Shown piece after piece: positions 41,071 to 50,607 of a DNA stretch of 64,000 nucleotides (positions within the stretch are counted from its first letter, which is position 1; every line of letters begins with the position of its first letter). Source of the stretch: Phycisphaerales bacterium (GTDB lineage: Bacteria; Planctomycetota; Phycisphaerae; Phycisphaerales; UBA1924); contig JAJDDD010000009.1 of NCBI GenBank assembly GCA_029260495.1, positions 1 to 64,000 on the forward strand. Direction: 5' to 3'. A model generated the notes under the pieces. The model saw only the letters and a program-made list of their open reading frames with translations, ran no database searches and was not told where the DNA came from. The translations under genes were made by a program, and so were the position numbers.

Positions 41071-42492
41071 GTGTTTTTTCGGCTGATTTATGACGATGGG
41101 CTGGCTCAGGCTTCGTATCTCATTGGTGAAGATGAGGGCGATGCGATTGTTTTTGACCCCCAGCGCGATGTTGATCGCTACATCGCGCTCGCGGAAAAGC
41201 ACAAGCTCCGGATTGTCGGGGTCGCCGAGACGCATATCCATGCGGACTTTGTCTCCGGGGCGCGGGAGCTGGCTGAGCGGACCGGGGCTCATGTCTATGT
41301 TTCAGGTGAAGGTGGGGCGCAGTGGACGCCGACCTGGCTGAAAAATCGAAGCAGCGGCGGTGCGTATCCCAACACCGTTCTGCGTGACGGCGATGAGTTT
41401 TGCGCAGGAGCGGTCAGGTTTCGGGCGGTGCATACGCCGGGGCACACGCCGGAGCATATGAGCTTCCTCGTGACTGACGCCGGCGCCGAGACGCCGCCAA
41501 TCGGTGCCCTGACGGGAGATTTTGTTTTTGTAGGCGATCTTGGCAGGCCCGATCTGCTCGAAAACGCGGTGGGCGTCGCGGGGGCAGCCAAGCCCGCGGC
41601 GAGGCAGTTGCACGAGTCTTTGGAGTGGTTTCGCGGGCTTGAAGATTTTGTGCAGGTGTGGCCGGGGCACGGCGCCGGAAGCGCGTGCGGAAAATCGCTC
41701 GGGGCGGCGCCGCAATCCACGGTCGGGTATGAGAAGCGGCAAAACGCGCTGGTGATGGATGGCGACGAAGATCATTTCGTGGAAAGCATCTTGTCTGGGC
41801 AGCCGGAGCCGCCGGTGTATTTCGGGCGGATGAAGCGGGTGAACGTTGAGGGGCCGCCTGTGCTCGGCGAGCTCACCCAACCCGACCGAGTGAGTGTTGA
41901 TCATCTGGCAGAGCTCGATCCGAAGCAGTGCGCGATCGCGGACGGTCGGGCGTGGGATGAGTTTCGCGTAGGGCATCTGCCGGGGGCGCTTTCGCTGCCC
42001 GTTGATGGCACGCTCTCGACGACAGCCGGGTGCTACATCGGACCGGATCAGCCGATCTATCTGATCGTTGAAGAAGGTGAGGTTGAAGACGCCCTTCGCC
42101 GGCTGATGCGTGTGGGGCTTGACCGAATCGCGGGATGGGCGCCAGCGGGCGAAATGCGGGCATTTGCTGCGGCTAATCCAGACCGGCTTGAGCGAACCAA
42201 AGAAATCAGCGCACAGGAGCTCGCCCAAAGGCTTGGCGATGGCGGGGAGTTTGTCCTGGATGTTCGCCGGCAGGGGGAATGGGACATGGGGCACATCGAG
42301 GGAGCCAGGCGGCTGGTGCACACGCAGCTTCCGAAAACGCTGGGCGAACTCCCGCGTGGCAGAGAGATCGTCGTGAACTGCCGGAGCGGGGTGCGGAGCG
42401 CCCGGGCGTGCTCACTCTTGCAGCGTGAGGGGCTGGATGCCGTCAATTTGGCTGGCGGAATCAAAGCATGGGTGAAGGAAAGTCAGGCATAA
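41071..42492 (+). CDS. Persulfide-dioxygenase-like beta-lactamase fold with two rhodanese domains
   Basis: 473 residues from a GTG. Residues 1-240 are a metallo-beta-lactamase fold of the ETHE1/persulfide dioxygenase type: AETHIHADFVSG (His55, His57, Asp59), HTPGHTPEHMSF, DFVFVGDLGRPDLL and WPGHGAGSACGKSLG. Residues about 265-365 form a rhodanese domain with no active-site Cys (YLIVEEGEVEDA replaces the loop). Residues 375-473 form a second rhodanese with VVNCRSGVRS, catalytic Cys437. The enzyme probably oxidises persulfides and transfers sulfur. It follows the peroxiredoxin by 23 bp. Confidence 0.9.
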   Translation: MFFRLIYDDGLAQASYLIGEDEGDAIVFDPQRDVDRYIALAEKHKLRIVGVAETHIHADFVSGARELAERTGAHVYVSGEGGAQWTPTWLKNRSSGGAYPNTVLRDGDEFCAGAVRFRAVHTPGHTPEHMSFLVTDAGAETPPIGALTGDFVFVGDLGRPDLLENAVGVAGAAKPAARQLHESLEWFRGLEDFVQVWPGHGAGSACGKSLGAAPQSTVGYEKRQNALVMDGDEDHFVESILSGQPEPPVYFGRMKRVNVEGPPVLGELTQPDRVSVDHLAELDPKQCAIADGRAWDEFRVGHLPGALSLPVDGTLSTTAGCYIGPDQPIYLIVEEGEVEDALRRLMRVGLDRIAGWAPAGEMRAFAAANPDRLERTKEISAQELAQRLGDGGEFVLDVRRQGEWDMGHIEGARRLVHTQLPKTLGELPRGREIVVNCRSGVRSARACSLLQREGLDAVNLAGGIKAWVKESQA

Positions 42493-42602
42493 CGGCGCCG
42501 ATCCTCCTTTGAGCGCATAATGGACAGCCTCAGCAACGCGGCGATCGGGTTCCCAACGGATGGGACAGGCGCGGCGGGCGAGATACAAGGGAACAGGACT
42601 TT

Positions 42603-43619
42603 ATGAACAACGGCGTGCTTGTTGCGGTGCTCATCGTCGTCGGGCTGATTCTGCTCGTCGCTATTTTCATTCTGGCGCAGTTCCTGAACCTGTGGATTCA
42701 GGCGTTGGTGAGCGGCGCCCGGGTTGGACTGATTGACCTCATCGGAATGAGGCTGCGAAAGGTTGATCCGCGCGTCATCGTCTACAGCCGAATTCGGTCG
42801 GTGAAAGCAGGGATTAACGTCTCGACCAATGAGCTTGAGCAGCACTACCTCGCTGGTGGTCGCGTGCCGAGTGTGATTAATGCGCTGATCGCAGCGGATC
42901 GCGCCAGCATTAGTCTGCCCTTCAAGACGGCATGCGCCATTGATCTGGCGGGCCGGGACATTCTTGAAGCGGTGCAGACCTCGGTGAATCCGAAGGTGAT
43001 CGACTGTCCGAATCCTTCCGGAGGCCGGCCCACGATTGACGCGGTCGCTAAGGACGGCATCCAGCTTCGAGCCCGGGCGCGGGTGACGGTGCGGGCGAAC
43101 ATCGCCAGGCTGGTCGGCGGCGCGACCGAGGAAACGATCATCGCTCGCGTCGGCGAAGGCATTGTGTCAACGATTGGCTCCGCCCTGACGCACAAAGATG
43201 TGCTGGAAAATCCGGATCGGATTTCCAAGACCGTGCTCGAGAAGGGGCTCGACGCGGGAACAGCGTTTGAGATTCTCTCGATTGACATCGCGGATATTGA
43301 TGTCGGTGAGAACATCGGCGCCAAGCTTCAGGAAGATCAGGCAGAAGCGGACAAGCGCCGGTATCAGGCGGAAGCGGAGAAGCGGCGCTCGCTCGCTGTG
43401 GCGCTGGAACAGGAAAACCGGGCGAAGATTCAGGAAAATCGCGCCCTGGTGGTTCTCGCGGAATCCGAAGTGCCCAAAGCGATGGCAGACGCCTTCCGCA
43501 GCGGCAATCTCGGCATCATGGACTATTACAAGATGAAGAACGTCGTCGCGGACACCAGCATGCGCAGCGCCATCGCTGGTGACAGCGCCGGCAAGGATCA
43601 GCCCCAGGGTGAGAACTGA
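42603..43619 (+). CDS. floA: Flotillin-like protein FloA
   Basis: 338 residues. One N-terminal membrane hairpin ([20 protein letters not shown]) and a SPFH-type domain of the FloA/YqfA family: [71 protein letters not shown] and [20 protein letters not shown], followed by the E/A/K-rich coiled coil and a tail ending [16 protein letters not shown]. FloA oligomers organise membrane microdomains and affect secretion and signalling. Length and motifs are fully typical. A hydrolase gene follows 3 bp after the stop. Confidence 0.96.
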   Translation: MNNGVLVAVLIVVGLILLVAIFILAQFLNLWIQALVSGARVGLIDLIGMRLRKVDPRVIVYSRIRSVKAGINVSTNELEQHYLAGGRVPSVINALIAADRASISLPFKTACAIDLAGRDILEAVQTSVNPKVIDCPNPSGGRPTIDAVAKDGIQLRARARVTVRANIARLVGGATEETIIARVGEGIVSTIGSALTHKDVLENPDRISKTVLEKGLDAGTAFEILSIDIADIDVGENIGAKLQEDQAEADKRRYQAEAEKRRSLAVALEQENRAKIQENRALVVLAESEVPKAMADAFRSGNLGIMDYYKMKNVVADTSMRSAIAGDSAGKDQPQGEN

Positions 43620-43622
43620 GTT

Positions 43623-44456
43623 GTGGGCTGGAGCTTTCGTGTTCTACGCGCTGGCGCGTTCAAGCTGGACGCCGGAGCGATGTTTGGTTTGGTTCCGAAG
43701 CCTCTCTGGTCGCGGGTCTGTGAGACGGATGAGCGCAATCGGATTGATCTGCAGACAAACTGCCTGCTCCTTGAACAAGACGGCAAGCTCGCGCTGATCG
43801 AGGCGGGCATCGGCGATAAGTCCGATACCAAGACACGCGACATTTTCGCAATCGAAGATCGGTGCGTGCTCGATGCGCTGCGCGAGGTTGACTGCGATCC
43901 TGCGGATATTTCAACAGTCGTGCTGACGCATCTGCATTTTGATCACGCGGGCGGCGTGACGAAGTTTGATGAGGCTGGAAAGCTTCAGCGGAGCTTCCCG
44001 AACGCTGAAATTGTCGTGCAGCAGCAGGAGTGGGAAGACGCGCTGGCGAACAAGTCCGTCATGCACAGCACCTATCTGCGCGAACATCTGGATCCGATCC
44101 GGGAGTGTGTTCGGACGGTCGAGGGGGCTGCGGAGGTGCTGGCGGGCGTTCGCGTCGAGCCGGCGCCGGGCCACACCTGGGGTCAGCAAGCGGTTTTTTT
44201 TGAGGACGATCAAGGCCGGCCTGTGGTTTTCCCGGGCGACCTGATGCCGACTCGGATGCACGTCGGCCTGACATACAACATGGCCTATGACATGCTGCCC
44301 TACGAGAACATGCTTCAAAAAAGACGATTCTTGGAGCGGGCGAGCGCGGAGAAGTGGATCATCGCGATGGATCATGATCCGGGCGACCCGCTGGTGGTCG
44401 CTGAGGCGCGTAAAGACCGGCCTGGGGCGTTTCTATTGACTCCTGCGGGTGGGTGA
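43623..44456 (+). CDS. Metallo-beta-lactamase-fold hydrolase
   Basis: 277 residues from a GTG three bases after the floA stop. The metal site is VVLTHLHFDHAGG, with further ligands in APGHTWGQ, FPGDLMPT and MDHDP near the end. N-acyl-homoserine-lactone lactonase, phosphodiesterase and other hydrolases share this layout, so the substrate is not known. The N-terminal GAFKLDAGAMFGLVPKPLWS resembles lactonase-like members (a -GAF-LDGG-MFG- type opening). It is likely co-transcribed with floA. Confidence 0.88.
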   Translation: MGWSFRVLRAGAFKLDAGAMFGLVPKPLWSRVCETDERNRIDLQTNCLLLEQDGKLALIEAGIGDKSDTKTRDIFAIEDRCVLDALREVDCDPADISTVVLTHLHFDHAGGVTKFDEAGKLQRSFPNAEIVVQQQEWEDALANKSVMHSTYLREHLDPIRECVRTVEGAAEVLAGVRVEPAPGHTWGQQAVFFEDDQGRPVVFPGDLMPTRMHVGLTYNMAYDMLPYENMLQKRRFLERASAEKWIIAMDHDPGDPLVVAEARKDRPGAFLLTPAGG

Positions 44457-44545
44457 GGGTGTTTTCATAAGTGGGGTTTCGCCGCCGCTACAATGGAGGC
44501 GCTGTCGTTGGCGCGGGAGTTGACAGATTGACGCAGGCTGGAAAG

Positions 44546-45205
44546 ATGCCCGCTGGAGCCGAGCGCGTGGAATCGAGCACAATCAATGAGCCAGTGTCGG
44601 GGGCCTCATCGGGTGCGGGGGTGTCACCCGGCGCGATTGACGCGCCAGTCGGCCGCGCGGTGCGCAAGGCCAAGCCCAAGGTGAACCGCGTGGAGGCGTT
44701 CTTCTCGCGTCTGAGCGCCAAGAGCAACTTCTTTCATCGACTTTTCTCACTCTTCTATCTGCCCTACGCCTTCCGGTCAGGCATTCGAATGAAGCGTGTC
44801 GGCGAGAAGAAGTTCGCAGCTGTGCTGCCTTTCAAACGCTTCAACCGCAACTGGTACAACGCGATGGCCGGCGGCGCGCTGCTCGCCAACAGCGAGATCG
44901 CTGCGGGAATGTACCTCTTCGGCAAATGTGGAGGCGGGTACAGCGTTGTCTGTAAAGAGTTGACGTACAAGTTTCTGCGGCCCTGCTTCGGACCGGCGGA
45001 ATATCAGGTGGAGCCTCTCCAGGAGATCGAGGAGTTCCTCGCGACTGGGGATGAGTTCAATATTGATCTGAGCGTGCTGGTGATGCAGCAGATCAAGGGC
45101 CGCAAACGCAAGGAGCGGCGGGTGGGGAAATGCTCCGCGACGTTCTATGTCACGCCGCACTCTCTCAGCGCGAGAGGCAAGAGCAAGACGAAGCCCAATC
45201 GGTGA
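44546..45205 (+). CDS. Hotdog-fold protein, DUF4442-like (tentative)
   Basis: 219 residues from the ATG at 44546. After a Ser/Gly-rich first 50 residues, the core reads RLFSLFYLPYAFRSGIRMKR, FKRFNRNWYNAMAGGALLAN SEIAAGMYLF, YSVVCKELTYKFLRPCFGPA and FNIDLSVLVMQQIKGRKRKE RRVGKC. The N-x-x-A-M-x-G-A-x-x-A-x-x-E layout is like the DUF4442/PaaI hotdog proteins, a group that includes acyl-CoA thioesterases. This is a pattern-based guess. The frame is open to a GTG at 44471. It ends close to a membrane protein gene 59 bp downstream. Confidence 0.75.
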   Translation: MPAGAERVESSTINEPVSGASSGAGVSPGAIDAPVGRAVRKAKPKVNRVEAFFSRLSAKSNFFHRLFSLFYLPYAFRSGIRMKRVGEKKFAAVLPFKRFNRNWYNAMAGGALLANSEIAAGMYLFGKCGGGYSVVCKELTYKFLRPCFGPAEYQVEPLQEIEEFLATGDEFNIDLSVLVMQQIKGRKRKERRVGKCSATFYVTPHSLSARGKSKTKPNR

Positions 45206-45263
45206 CCCGAGCGATGGCGCATTGTGAAGAGGCAGGCAAGGTCGCGCCAGCGGAGTGCGCGCG

Positions 45264-46568
45264 ATGAAAGTTCGCAGCTTCTACGTCGCGGGAACGCGCG
45301 GGGCCTATCTGGCGTGCTCATGGACATGGTGCATCGGGATGTTCTTCCCGATCCTGCTGCTCATGGACTTCGGCTGGCCGGCTTTCTTTGTTTTTGCGGT
45401 TCCGAATGTCGCCGGGGTGATGCTTTTCGGCTGGGTGATGAAGCGAGATGGGGCCGCCGCCTCGCTGACTGAGCGACATAGTCGGGCGGCGGCAATGTTT
45501 TCCCTCGTGACGCTTGCATTTCATGCGTTTTTCATCGCATGGGTAGTCGGGATGTGGGTCAACCTGGCGGCGCTCGGACCCTGGGCCCAGCCGTTGGCTG
45601 ATCCGGCAAATGTGGCGATGAGCCTCGGGAACACACGGGAACTCGGAGAGACTGTGAAATTTCTCCGGCTCGCCGGATTCACACTGTGGCAAAGTCCAGC
45701 GCTGATTGGGCTGGTCGGAGGGCTGTTGGTGTATTTCGTCGGCCTGCTCGCTTCGGTGTCTTCGTTGCGCGTCTGGTTTGGTGTGTCCGCGCTGGTGTGG
45801 GCGATTTCGGTCGGGCTGCTTGCGCTCGCGATGCCGTGGGACGGACTCACCACAGGTGAGTGGACGCTGGATGTCGCGTCATTGTCCGGGCCAGCTGAGT
45901 TATTGTGGGCGGCGCCGGCGATCGCGTTTGGTTTCCTGCTCTGTCCCTATCTGGACCTGACATTTCTGCGCGTCCGGCGCGAGTCTCCCGGCGCGGGCGG
46001 CGACGGGGCATTTGCAGTTGGGTTCCCGTTGTTTTTCACAGTGATGATTGTCGGCACACTGACATATGCGCCGGGCGTGCTGATGGATTTGCGCATCGCA
46101 GCGTTGGCCTTGCTTCACATCATGATGCAGTCCGCCTTCACCATCGGCGCCCACCTGCGCGAACTGCGAGAGCTGAGACAGACGCTCCCAGCCGCGAGCT
46201 CAGGATTTGTTCGGCTCGCTCCCGTAGCAGCGACATTGCTTCCGATGGTCTTTGCAGAAATGTGGGGGGGCGGCGAACTGACCTACCGCTTCTTTATGAG
46301 CGCCTACGGCCTCGTCTTCCCAGCGTTTGTGTGGATAATGGTGATGCCTCGCGCAACGGGCGGCGAGGTCTCCGGACGGCGGAAGCTGGTTGGATTCATG
46401 CTCGCTGTCGGGATTGCGGCGCCGTTCTTTGGGCTGGGTTTTCTTGGGCGTCAGTGGTGGCTGCTGGCGCCCGGGGTGGGCGTTGTGCTTGTGGCGCCGT
46501 TGGTGTTGCGAGTTGTCCGGGGCGCGTCGCCCAAGGGCAGCCTGGAGGCTCGCGCCCGGGAGGCGTGA
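45264..46568 (+). CDS. Multi-spanning membrane protein of unknown function
   Basis: 434 residues from the ATG at 45264, preceded by GGAG. About eleven to twelve helices. It opens YVAGTRGAYLACSWTWCIGM FFPILLL and contains FVFAVPNVAGVMLFGWVM, LLWAAPAIAFGFLLCPYLDL TFLRVRRE and FAVGFPLFFTVMIVGTLTYA. The Asn/Pro in helix 2 and the sequence PYLDLTFLR recall sodium/solute symporter-like folds, but no family signature is definite. It is 114 bp upstream of gyrA on the same strand. Confidence 0.8.
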   Translation: MKVRSFYVAGTRGAYLACSWTWCIGMFFPILLLMDFGWPAFFVFAVPNVAGVMLFGWVMKRDGAAASLTERHSRAAAMFSLVTLAFHAFFIAWVVGMWVNLAALGPWAQPLADPANVAMSLGNTRELGETVKFLRLAGFTLWQSPALIGLVGGLLVYFVGLLASVSSLRVWFGVSALVWAISVGLLALAMPWDGLTTGEWTLDVASLSGPAELLWAAPAIAFGFLLCPYLDLTFLRVRRESPGAGGDGAFAVGFPLFFTVMIVGTLTYAPGVLMDLRIAALALLHIMMQSAFTIGAHLRELRELRQTLPAASSGFVRLAPVAATLLPMVFAEMWGGGELTYRFFMSAYGLVFPAFVWIMVMPRATGGEVSGRRKLVGFMLAVGIAAPFFGLGFLGRQWWLLAPGVGVVLVAPLVLRVVRGASPKGSLEARAREA

Positions 46569-46682
46569 AGAGGCGTTTGAGCGTAGAATAGAAGGCTGGA
46601 GAATGCGGTCGGGATCGGCCCTGTCAGGCCTCCCTGGCAGGCTGTTTCCTCGCACGAATGTAAGGCAGGAGCGACGCGACGT

Positions 46683-49349
46683 ATGGCAGACCCCATGGGG
46701 CCGGAATCAGGTTTGATAGCGCAGCGCCCGGAAGATGGGCGCATTGTCGAGATGCAGATTGAGCGTGAGCTGCACGACAGCTACCTCGTCTATGCGATGA
46801 GCACGATCATGGATCGCGCTCTCCCTGACGTGCGCGACGGGCTCAAGCCTTCCCAGCGGCGAATCCTCGTCGCGATGAATGATCTGAACCTGCGCCCCGG
46901 CCGCAAGCACATCAAGTGTGCCAAGATCGCTGGCGACACCTCAGGCAACTACCACCCCCACGGTGAATCAGTCATCTACCCGACCTTGGTCGGCCTCACC
47001 CAGCCTTGGCGCATGCGCGTCCCGCTGATCGACCCTCAAGGAAACTTTGGTTCGATTGACGGCGATCCTCCCGCAGCGATGCGTTACACCGAAGCACGCA
47101 TGGCCGCAGCAGCTGTGGACATGCTCGAGGACATCAAGCTCGACACCGTCGATTTCCAGCCCAACTATGACGAGCGTCTGCTTGAGCCCCTGGTGCTTCC
47201 CGGCAAGTTCCCCAACCTGCTGATTAATGGCGGCGTCGGAATCGCAGTGGGGATGGCGACCAGCCTCGCTCCGCACAATCCCGGTGAGATTCTCGATGCG
47301 ATCGTCGCATTTATTGAAAAGCCGGAAATGGAGCTTGCTGATCTGCTTGAGATCGTCCAGGGGCCGGACTTCCCGACCGGCGGTGTCATTTGCGGGAAGC
47401 GCGGCATCATTGACGCGTATTCATCAGGTCGCGGGCGCGTGCAGGTGCGCGGGCGCATGCACGTTGAAGAGCTTCCCAACGGCCGCGAGCAGATCGTCAT
47501 TGATGAAATTCCCTATCAGGTGGTGCAAAACACCTTGATGGAAAAAATCGTCGCTGCGGTGAAAGACGAGCGAATCAAGGACATTTCCGACGTTCGCAAT
47601 GAATCAGGCAGGCAGGCGCGGACACGGATCGTTTGCGAGCTGCGCCGAAACGCCGACTCGAACGTTGTCGAACAGCAGTTGTATCAGTACACGCCGCTGC
47701 AGCAGACGTTTTCGATCATGAATGTCGCGTTGGTGAACCGCCAACCGCGCACGCTTCCGATTCTGGAAATGATCCGCCTGTACGTCGATCATCGTTTCGA
47801 TGTCATCACCAGGCGAACGAAACGACTGCTCCATGATGCGCAAAAGAAAGCGCACATTTTGGAGGGCCTGATCTTTGCGGTCTGCGATATTGATGAGGTA
47901 ATCGCATTGATTCGCGGTTCGCGCTCGCGCGATGAAGCGATCGAAAAGCTCATCGAGCGCCGATTCCGCATCGCGCCCGGCCATGAGCATGCGCCGAAGA
48001 TTCCAGAGCGGCTGATGGCGAGGTCTGCCGACAGCGCCGTCGGCGTCGCGATGACACGCGTGCAGGCAGAAGCAATCGGAGCGATGCGCCTTATCCAGCT
48101 TGTCGGACTTGAAATCGACAAACTCGTCGGGGATTACCGTAAGCTCGTCGAGGAAATCGAAGGTTACGAAGCGATCCTGGCGGATCCGGATTGCGTGCTC
48201 TCGATCATCAAGGATGACTGCGCCGAGATGAAAGAGCGGTACGCCTCGCCCCGCGTCACCGCGATTGAGGAATCAGAATCCGACTTCGACATCGAGGCGC
48301 TCATCAAGGAAGAGGAGATGGTCGTTACCATCTCCAATCAGGGGTATATCAAGCGCGTGCCGCTGGACACATACCGGCAGCAGGGGCGCGGGGGGCGCGG
48401 GATCAAGGCTTCTGAATCGAAGGAAGATGACTTCACCGAACATCTCTTCGTCGCAAGCACACACGATGATCTGCTGTGCTTTACGGATCGGGGGCGCGTC
48501 TTCAAGATCAAGGTGTATGAAGCGCCAGCGCTCTCACGGACCAGCCGCGGCCGGGCGATCATCAACCTGCTCGCCTTGAAAGAAGGCGAAAAATGCGTCG
48601 AGTTCATGCCGATCTCAGACTTTGAAAAGGGCGAGCATTTCCTTGTCTTCGCAACCTGGCAGGGCAAAGTGAAGCGCACCAGCCTTCGCCTCTATCGCAA
48701 TGTGCATAAGGGCGGACTGATCGCGATTAATCTGAATGAAGGCGATCATCTCGTCGGCGTCACCTGGACCACCGGGCACGATCACCTGTTGCTCGGCACC
48801 GAACGCGGAATGGCCATCCGCTTCAACGAAAGCGATGCCCGTCCCATGGGTCGGTCGGCGGCGGGGGTGAAGGGCATCGATCTTCGTGACGGAGACAACG
48901 TGGTCGGACTCGTCAAGATTGAAATGTCCGAAGAGGACGATGACGGGCGCCAGCAGCCGGCCTACCCTGAAAATGATCTGCTTACCGCAACTGAGAATGG
49001 CTACGGCAAGCGCACCGACCTCGCCGAGTACCTCGTCTGGCGCGAAGGCGCCGACCACGGGGAGCCCCAAAACCGCGGCGGCAAGGGGCGCATCGATATC
49101 CGCACAAGCGATCGCAACGGCAAGGTCGTCACGATCAAGTCTGTCACGCCGGGCCAGGATGTCATGTTCATCTCCTCAGGCGGACTTTTGGTGCGGATTC
49201 CTGTGAATGATATTTCCCGCATCGGCCGCGCGACGCAGGGCGTCCGACTCGTCAATGTGAAGGGTGGAGATCGGTTGATTGCAGCGGCGCGTGTTGCGGA
49301 AAGTGATGGCGAGGACTCAAATGCAGGCGCCGCGCCGGGTGACGATTGA
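46683..49349 (+). CDS. gyrA: DNA gyrase subunit A
   Basis: 888 residues. GyrA cuts and rejoins DNA in the A2B2 gyrase that adds negative supercoils. The breakage-reunion domain has MQIERELHDSYLVYAMSTIM, VRDGLKPSQRRIL, GNYHPHGESVIYPTLVGLTQ and PAAMRYTEARM with catalytic Tyr135. The C-terminal beta-pinwheel begins after VTAIEESESDFDIEALIKEE. The gyrase box is QQGRGGRG, supporting GyrA rather than ParC. At the quinolone-resistance region Ser is kept but the residue equal to E. coli Asp87 is Pro100. gyrB is not next to it. The tail is acidic. Confidence 0.96.
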   Translation: MADPMGPESGLIAQRPEDGRIVEMQIERELHDSYLVYAMSTIMDRALPDVRDGLKPSQRRILVAMNDLNLRPGRKHIKCAKIAGDTSGNYHPHGESVIYPTLVGLTQPWRMRVPLIDPQGNFGSIDGDPPAAMRYTEARMAAAAVDMLEDIKLDTVDFQPNYDERLLEPLVLPGKFPNLLINGGVGIAVGMATSLAPHNPGEILDAIVAFIEKPEMELADLLEIVQGPDFPTGGVICGKRGIIDAYSSGRGRVQVRGRMHVEELPNGREQIVIDEIPYQVVQNTLMEKIVAAVKDERIKDISDVRNESGRQARTRIVCELRRNADSNVVEQQLYQYTPLQQTFSIMNVALVNRQPRTLPILEMIRLYVDHRFDVITRRTKRLLHDAQKKAHILEGLIFAVCDIDEVIALIRGSRSRDEAIEKLIERRFRIAPGHEHAPKIPERLMARSADSAVGVAMTRVQAEAIGAMRLIQLVGLEIDKLVGDYRKLVEEIEGYEAILADPDCVLSIIKDDCAEMKERYASPRVTAIEESESDFDIEALIKEEEMVVTISNQGYIKRVPLDTYRQQGRGGRGIKASESKEDDFTEHLFVASTHDDLLCFTDRGRVFKIKVYEAPALSRTSRGRAIINLLALKEGEKCVEFMPISDFEKGEHFLVFATWQGKVKRTSLRLYRNVHKGGLIAINLNEGDHLVGVTWTTGHDHLLLGTERGMAIRFNESDARPMGRSAAGVKGIDLRDGDNVVGLVKIEMSEEDDDGRQQPAYPENDLLTATENGYGKRTDLAEYLVWREGADHGEPQNRGGKGRIDIRTSDRNGKVVTIKSVTPGQDVMFISSGGLLVRIPVNDISRIGRATQGVRLVNVKGGDRLIAAARVAESDGEDSNAGAAPGDD

Positions 49350-49380
49350 GATTTAAGCCGGCGATTGAAGGGTGTGACAC

Positions 49381-49725
49381 ATGTCCACGGATTGGTCTGA
49401 CGAAATCCTCATCTCGAATCTCGCCGACGAGCCTGAGCTCTCGGACGAACTCTCCGATGTTCACGCGAGACTCGAAGGGCTTGAAGCAACGCAGACGCCT
49501 GATGTTGTGCTGAATCTCGCAGCCGTCACACACCTCAACTCCTCAAATATCGCGCAGCTTCTTCGGCTTCGAACCGTGCTGCAACAGCGCGAACGGCGGC
49601 TTGCGTTGTGCTCGGTCGCAAATCCGGTGTGGTCCACCATGCTTCTCACCGGGCTCGACAAGGTCTTCAATTTTGCCCCCGATCCCGCGACTGCGCTCGC
49701 GTCACTCCAGATGGATCGTGAATAA
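49381..49725 (+). CDS. STAS-domain protein (anti-sigma antagonist type)
   Basis: 114 residues, about the size of one STAS domain: VVLNLAAVTHLNSSNIAQLL RLRTVLQQRERRLALCSVAN, then WSTMLLTGLDKVFNFAPDPA. In SpoIIAA-type proteins the loop before the helix carries a phosphorylated Ser; here the loop is HLNSSNIAQ, with two candidate serines. It may be a partner-switch regulator. The SpoIIE-type phosphatase at 35 kb could act on it, but there is no proof. It lies 31 bp after gyrA, a context without obvious meaning. Confidence 0.85.
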   Translation: MSTDWSDEILISNLADEPELSDELSDVHARLEGLEATQTPDVVLNLAAVTHLNSSNIAQLLRLRTVLQQRERRLALCSVANPVWSTMLLTGLDKVFNFAPDPATALASLQMDRE

Positions 49726-49779
49726 GCGGCCCAAAGAGAGGCGCACGGACTCGCAGCCCATCATGTGTGAGCTTTCTGA

Positions 49780-50526
49780 ATGATCCCACTAATAGCGCTG
49801 CTCGCCGCTGCTGTTCTTGCGATGGTGGTCATCCGCACGGGAGCGATTGCGCTTGAGATGACCGGTCTCTCGCGCGATGCAGCCAGGTTCCAGGCCCTCT
49901 CCGCATTCTTTGGCGCCGGCTTTACAACGGGTGAATCCGAGTTGGTTGTGAATCATCCCGTGCGCCGGCGCGTCATCCGCGATCTCATCATCGTCGGGAA
50001 TATCGGCATATTGACTTTGATCACCGCGACGATCCTCACCTTTGTTGGCGAGGGCGCCGAGGGTGGGCTGAAAAAAGGCGTGATCATCGTCTTCGTGCTC
50101 TTGCTCCTCGGGCTTCTCTCGCGCAGCCGGCTGTGGATGGCCTTCATTGATCGCACCATCACCGCGGCGCTCAAGCAAGGCGGCGTCGTCCGGGCTCTGG
50201 ATTACGAAAGCATGCTCCATGTGCGAGAGGGGTACAGCGTGGGTGAGTTTCTCATCGAGGCTGATCATGCGCTCGTTGGCCGCACGCTCGGCCAGTCCCG
50301 CCCGCGGGCGGAAGGGCTTACCGTGCTGGGCATCACCCGCGCCAACGGCTCCTATGAAGGGCTCCCGCACGGCGACGCGACCATCCATGCCGGCGATACG
50401 CTGATCGTCTACGGGCAGGAGTCAGCCCTGCGCCGGCTCGCATCTCAAAGGACGGACGATAGCACCGGGATAAATACAAATGCGGAAGCCGCGGATATCT
50501 CATCAAGAGTCGAGCCCGCAGACTGA
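49780..50526 (+). CDS. Membrane protein with C-terminal TrkA-C domain
   Basis: 248 residues. Helix 1 is IALLAAAVLAMVVIRTGAIA, then RDAARFQALSAFFGAGFTTG ESELVVNHPVRRRVIRDLII, two more helices (VGNIGILTLITATILTFVGE; GVIIVFVLLLLGLLSRSRLW), and a soluble half (HVREGYSVGEFLIEADHALV, RAEGLTVLGITRANGSYEGL, GDTLIVYGQESALRRLA) that is a TrkA-C/RCK-C ligand-binding domain. The SAFFGAGFTTGESE part recalls the pore region of TrkH-type K+ transporters, so it may be a shortened ion channel or regulator. Exact role unknown. Confidence 0.8.
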   Translation: MIPLIALLAAAVLAMVVIRTGAIALEMTGLSRDAARFQALSAFFGAGFTTGESELVVNHPVRRRVIRDLIIVGNIGILTLITATILTFVGEGAEGGLKKGVIIVFVLLLLGLLSRSRLWMAFIDRTITAALKQGGVVRALDYESMLHVREGYSVGEFLIEADHALVGRTLGQSRPRAEGLTVLGITRANGSYEGLPHGDATIHAGDTLIVYGQESALRRLASQRTDDSTGINTNAEAADISSRVEPAD

Positions 50527-50607
50527 TACTGATCGCCAACCAGCAATCCGCCCCCGGATTTCTCCCAAACTCGCCACCGCAGAGCCCGTGAGCGGTACAC
50601 TCGCTCG

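Noticed and set aside
35074-49725. A partner-switching pair (SpoIIE-type phosphatase and STAS protein)
   Set aside because: Both are present, but 14 kb apart and without an RsbW-type kinase gene nearby. A functional link would be a guess.
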